Shown here piece after piece: positions 62,096 to 64,000 of a DNA stretch of 64,000 nt. The stretch is from NCBI GenBank assembly GCA_905250025.1, contig CAJNOJ010000454.1, forward strand, positions 1 to 64,000. The letters are read 5' to 3'. Position 1 is the first letter of the stretch; every line of letters starts with the position of its first letter. Below the pieces are notes generated by a model that was not told the DNA's origin, did not search any database, and was given only the letters and a program-made list of their open reading frames with translations. The position numbers and the translations under genes were made by a program. This stretch comes from Adineta ricciae (Eukaryota; Rotifera; Eurotatoria; Adinetida; Adinetidae).

Positions 62096-62831
62096 GAAAT
62101 ATGATCTGACAGAAGAGCATGTATCGTACGGGATATTCGTGTTTACGAGTAATAGATAAAAAACGTAGTTTTGGGACGTATGATCGAATTACATTAATTT
62201 CATCGAAACTATAATTATCCATGATGATGAGACGCTCAATAGGACTCACTGAATTTATTGAAATTGCAGATAGTTTCAATGGAACATTCGTTTGAAAGTT
62301 TAGTTTGCAAGATTTTAATGCAGGTAATTGAAATACTAAACTGTAAACTGTCGCTTGTTTTCCAACGCCCCCAATATAAATCGATAGTGACACAAGATTT
62401 GGTGCAGATGCTAAGGTAATGAGAACATTTTCCAAACGCTCCCATTCAATGTTACCTAAAGTCAAGGTTTGCAGTTGCGAACATTGTGAAATAGTAAAAT
62501 AATCAATGATGAATGGATTGAATAGATAGAGAGATCGAATTCGATGTTGATGATGCGAGATAATATCGTTGAAAGAGCGTTCAAATATTGTTTTTGATGC
62601 TGATGACATTCCGATTCGAAGTGAGAGATTGGCATTTAAACAGAGATATTGGAAGCGTTGATTGAGTGAAAAGAAGCTTTGATGGAGTTGCTGAGCATCA
62701 AGATGATCAAAGATTGCGTAGATGAGTTCATTGGCTAAGTGTTCGAATTGAGCGATGGGAAAATCTTGTTTGAATTTCTTTTTTTCGGCATCATCGACTG
62801 TCGACGTAGAATGTCGTTTGTTTACATTCAT
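62096..62831 (-). CDS. F-box protein, first exon partial (third copy)
   Basis: ATG at 62831. Nearly identical to the start of 53386-55228 (ELIYAIFDHL where the other has ELIYEIFDHL), ending at the gap after FCQIIF. An allele or very recent duplicate. Confidence 0.72.
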
Positions 62832-62959
62832 TCTTGGACGAAATTTATTTCATTTTGTACGCTGACTTTTATACTCACAAATAAAATTGAATTGCACAAC
62901 GTGGTGTAATTACAAATACTAAAAGCAGAACAGAAAACTTTTCCATATAATCATGTGCT

Positions 62960-63490
62960 CATACCAAAACAGACGATGTATCTTTCTAAATATTGTAACA
63001 AAATATGCTACTATGAGCCGAATGACAGCTGACAAACACCGACTGAAAAATGTACTTGACTTAGATTGGTAGAAACTTGAAAGTTGTTTTATATATATAT
63101 TGTTCGAAATCTACGTGGAAATTATATTGATGCCCCGGTTGGTACCTGTTAATGAAGGAAAGTGATGTTGAAATGACATCATGGCGAGTCCTACTTGTGA
63201 ATTATCTTGATGAATGTTATATCTATGAATTTCCTCTAATACCCTAAGAGAAATCTGTGAGGAGTTAGAGAACATTTTGACTTCATCAAACGCCTTTTTC
63301 ACTAGATTTAACTTTCACTTCATTATAAACTATTAACTCTATCTATAGGTGTAGGTTACAAAGGGAAACTACATTTATTCATTACTCTCAAACACAGGAA
63401 TGGTCCTTGTGTTCGAGCATCGTCTGCTACATGAAGACTAAAAACTGTTCGTACTGATGTCATGCATCGACTCCAAAACAAGTGACACTT
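62960..63490. pseudogene. Second copy of the module and oxygenase relics
   Basis: Repeats 55340-55890 with small changes: the relic TM segment of the 2-TM module at about 62990-63060 (minus) and the degenerate oxygenase last exon at about 63350-63485 (plus). No intact frame. Confidence 0.55.
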
Positions 63491-63492
63491 GT

Positions 63493-64000
63493 TTAATCAT
63501 TCCACCATAAATAAAAGTTCTTATCAATGATTTTGATCGAATAGTCATTGAAAACACCCTCTGATTCGATTTGATTTTTCCAGTATGTCATCCAACTTGA
63601 ACATGCTCGTCGAACGCACAGAGAAAACAGACGAAGAGTAGCACCATTGATTTCTGACAGGAGATAATGCACAGTAGCATCGAGTGATCGCTCAGATCGA
63701 CCAATAGAAATGTATTGAACTCGAGGACAGAGATGAACTAACACTTCCATCATTTTCTTTGTATAATCACGCGTAATTATAATGGTTTTAACTTGATTTT
63801 GCTTCGATAACCGTTGAAAATTTTGTCTCTTTTCTAACGAAGTAATATTGTTTGGTGCTTTTTCGATGGATACCCATTTGATTGTATTAACATTTGGTGA
63901 TAACCATAATAGTTTGATAAATATCTCAAATTCTTGGTCAATCTGTCTCATAGATAAGTTCGTTAGTTGACTGAGGGAAAGAATACGGGGCAGATCTTTG
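63493..64000 (-). CDS. F-box protein, second exon partial (window edge)
   Basis: Matches exon 2 of 55896-57679 (end FYLWWND; RVQYISIGRSERSLDATVHY) with few replacements. Runs off the window end, so the F-box itself is not seen. Confidence 0.72.
   Translation of the reverse strand, partial: KDLPRILSLSQLTNLSMRQIDQEFEIFIKLLWLSPNVNTIKWVSIEKAPNNITSLEKRQNFQRLSKQNQVKTIIITRDYTKKMMEVLVHLCPRVQYISIGRSERSLDATVHYLLSEINGATLRLFSLCVRRACSSWMTYWKNQIESEGVFNDYSIKIIDKNFYLWWND

Noticed and set aside
1-64000. tRNA, rRNA or CRISPR
   Set aside because: No cloverleaf-like sequence, rRNA core sequence or spaced direct repeats were noticed on reading; a covariance search would be needed to exclude tRNAs.

Overview
The window looks like nuclear DNA of a bdelloid rotifer (Adineta/Rotaria type). 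It is AT-rich, genes are cut by many 45-60 bp GT-AG introns, and most loci occur as near-identical copies. The gene families (ADP-ribosyltransferase/TPR proteins, large F-box families, CAP and C-type-lectin secreted proteins, an apparently non-animal-type glutamate decarboxylase relic) are those I associate with bdelloids. Species is inferred, not proven. Eight single-N joins (1409, 17297, 19903, 35607, 37060, 45766, 52927, 62095) mark contig boundaries. Most are flanked by sequence found elsewhere in the window, so many of the 'duplications' may be alleles or homeologues placed side by side by the assembler.

Layout. 1-1.2 kb: nothing recognised. 2.1-4.4 kb: ten-exon GLUT-type sugar transporter; a decayed copy lies at 37.8-39.9 kb. 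6.9-7.2 kb: 383-bp palindrome abutting a nonsense-ridden helical-repeat gene (7.2-9.0 kb, minus). 10.1-12.9 kb: ART/TPR protein, 911 aa. 12.9-22.0 kb (minus): large DnaJ-FYVE gene, interrupted at 17042-20058 by an inverted-repeat element with a TATC target duplication; removing it restores the frame. A second copy of the gene's 3' end (17298-19902) is scaffolded inside the element. 22.6-23.5 kb: C-type lectin/EGF surface protein with one frameshift. 24.1-24.6 kb: broken C2-domain gene. 24.9-32.1 kb: complete 7,208-bp hAT transposon with an apparently intact 905-aa BED-finger transposase, 8-bp target duplication and an empty site at about 35.97 kb. It sits inside a small TA-flanked element beside a glutamate decarboxylase relic. 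33.1-35.2 kb: small secreted protein and a CAP-domain gene with a nonsense codon.

40.1-45.8 and 46.4-51.9 kb are two copies of one block that carries a cluster of miniature single-pass membrane proteins (19-nt first exon completing the signal peptide, Ser/Thr-rich ectodomain, one TM helix, short tail ending in KVW[IV]E[DH]-type motifs). Some members are intact and some are dead. Between the blocks is a solo LTR with a 5-bp target duplication. 51.7-64 kb has a prolyl-4-hydroxylase-like oxygenase tail to tail with two-exon F-box genes; the pair is repeated, and relics recur. At 58.1-62.1 kb three long ORFs splice in frame into one gene of three tandem [TM - Cys-rich ectodomain - TM] modules, cut at its 5' end by the gap at 62095.

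The strongest leads are the miniature membrane-protein cluster, the three-module membrane protein, and the hAT element with its empty site. No operons, CRISPR arrays, rRNA or tRNA genes were seen.
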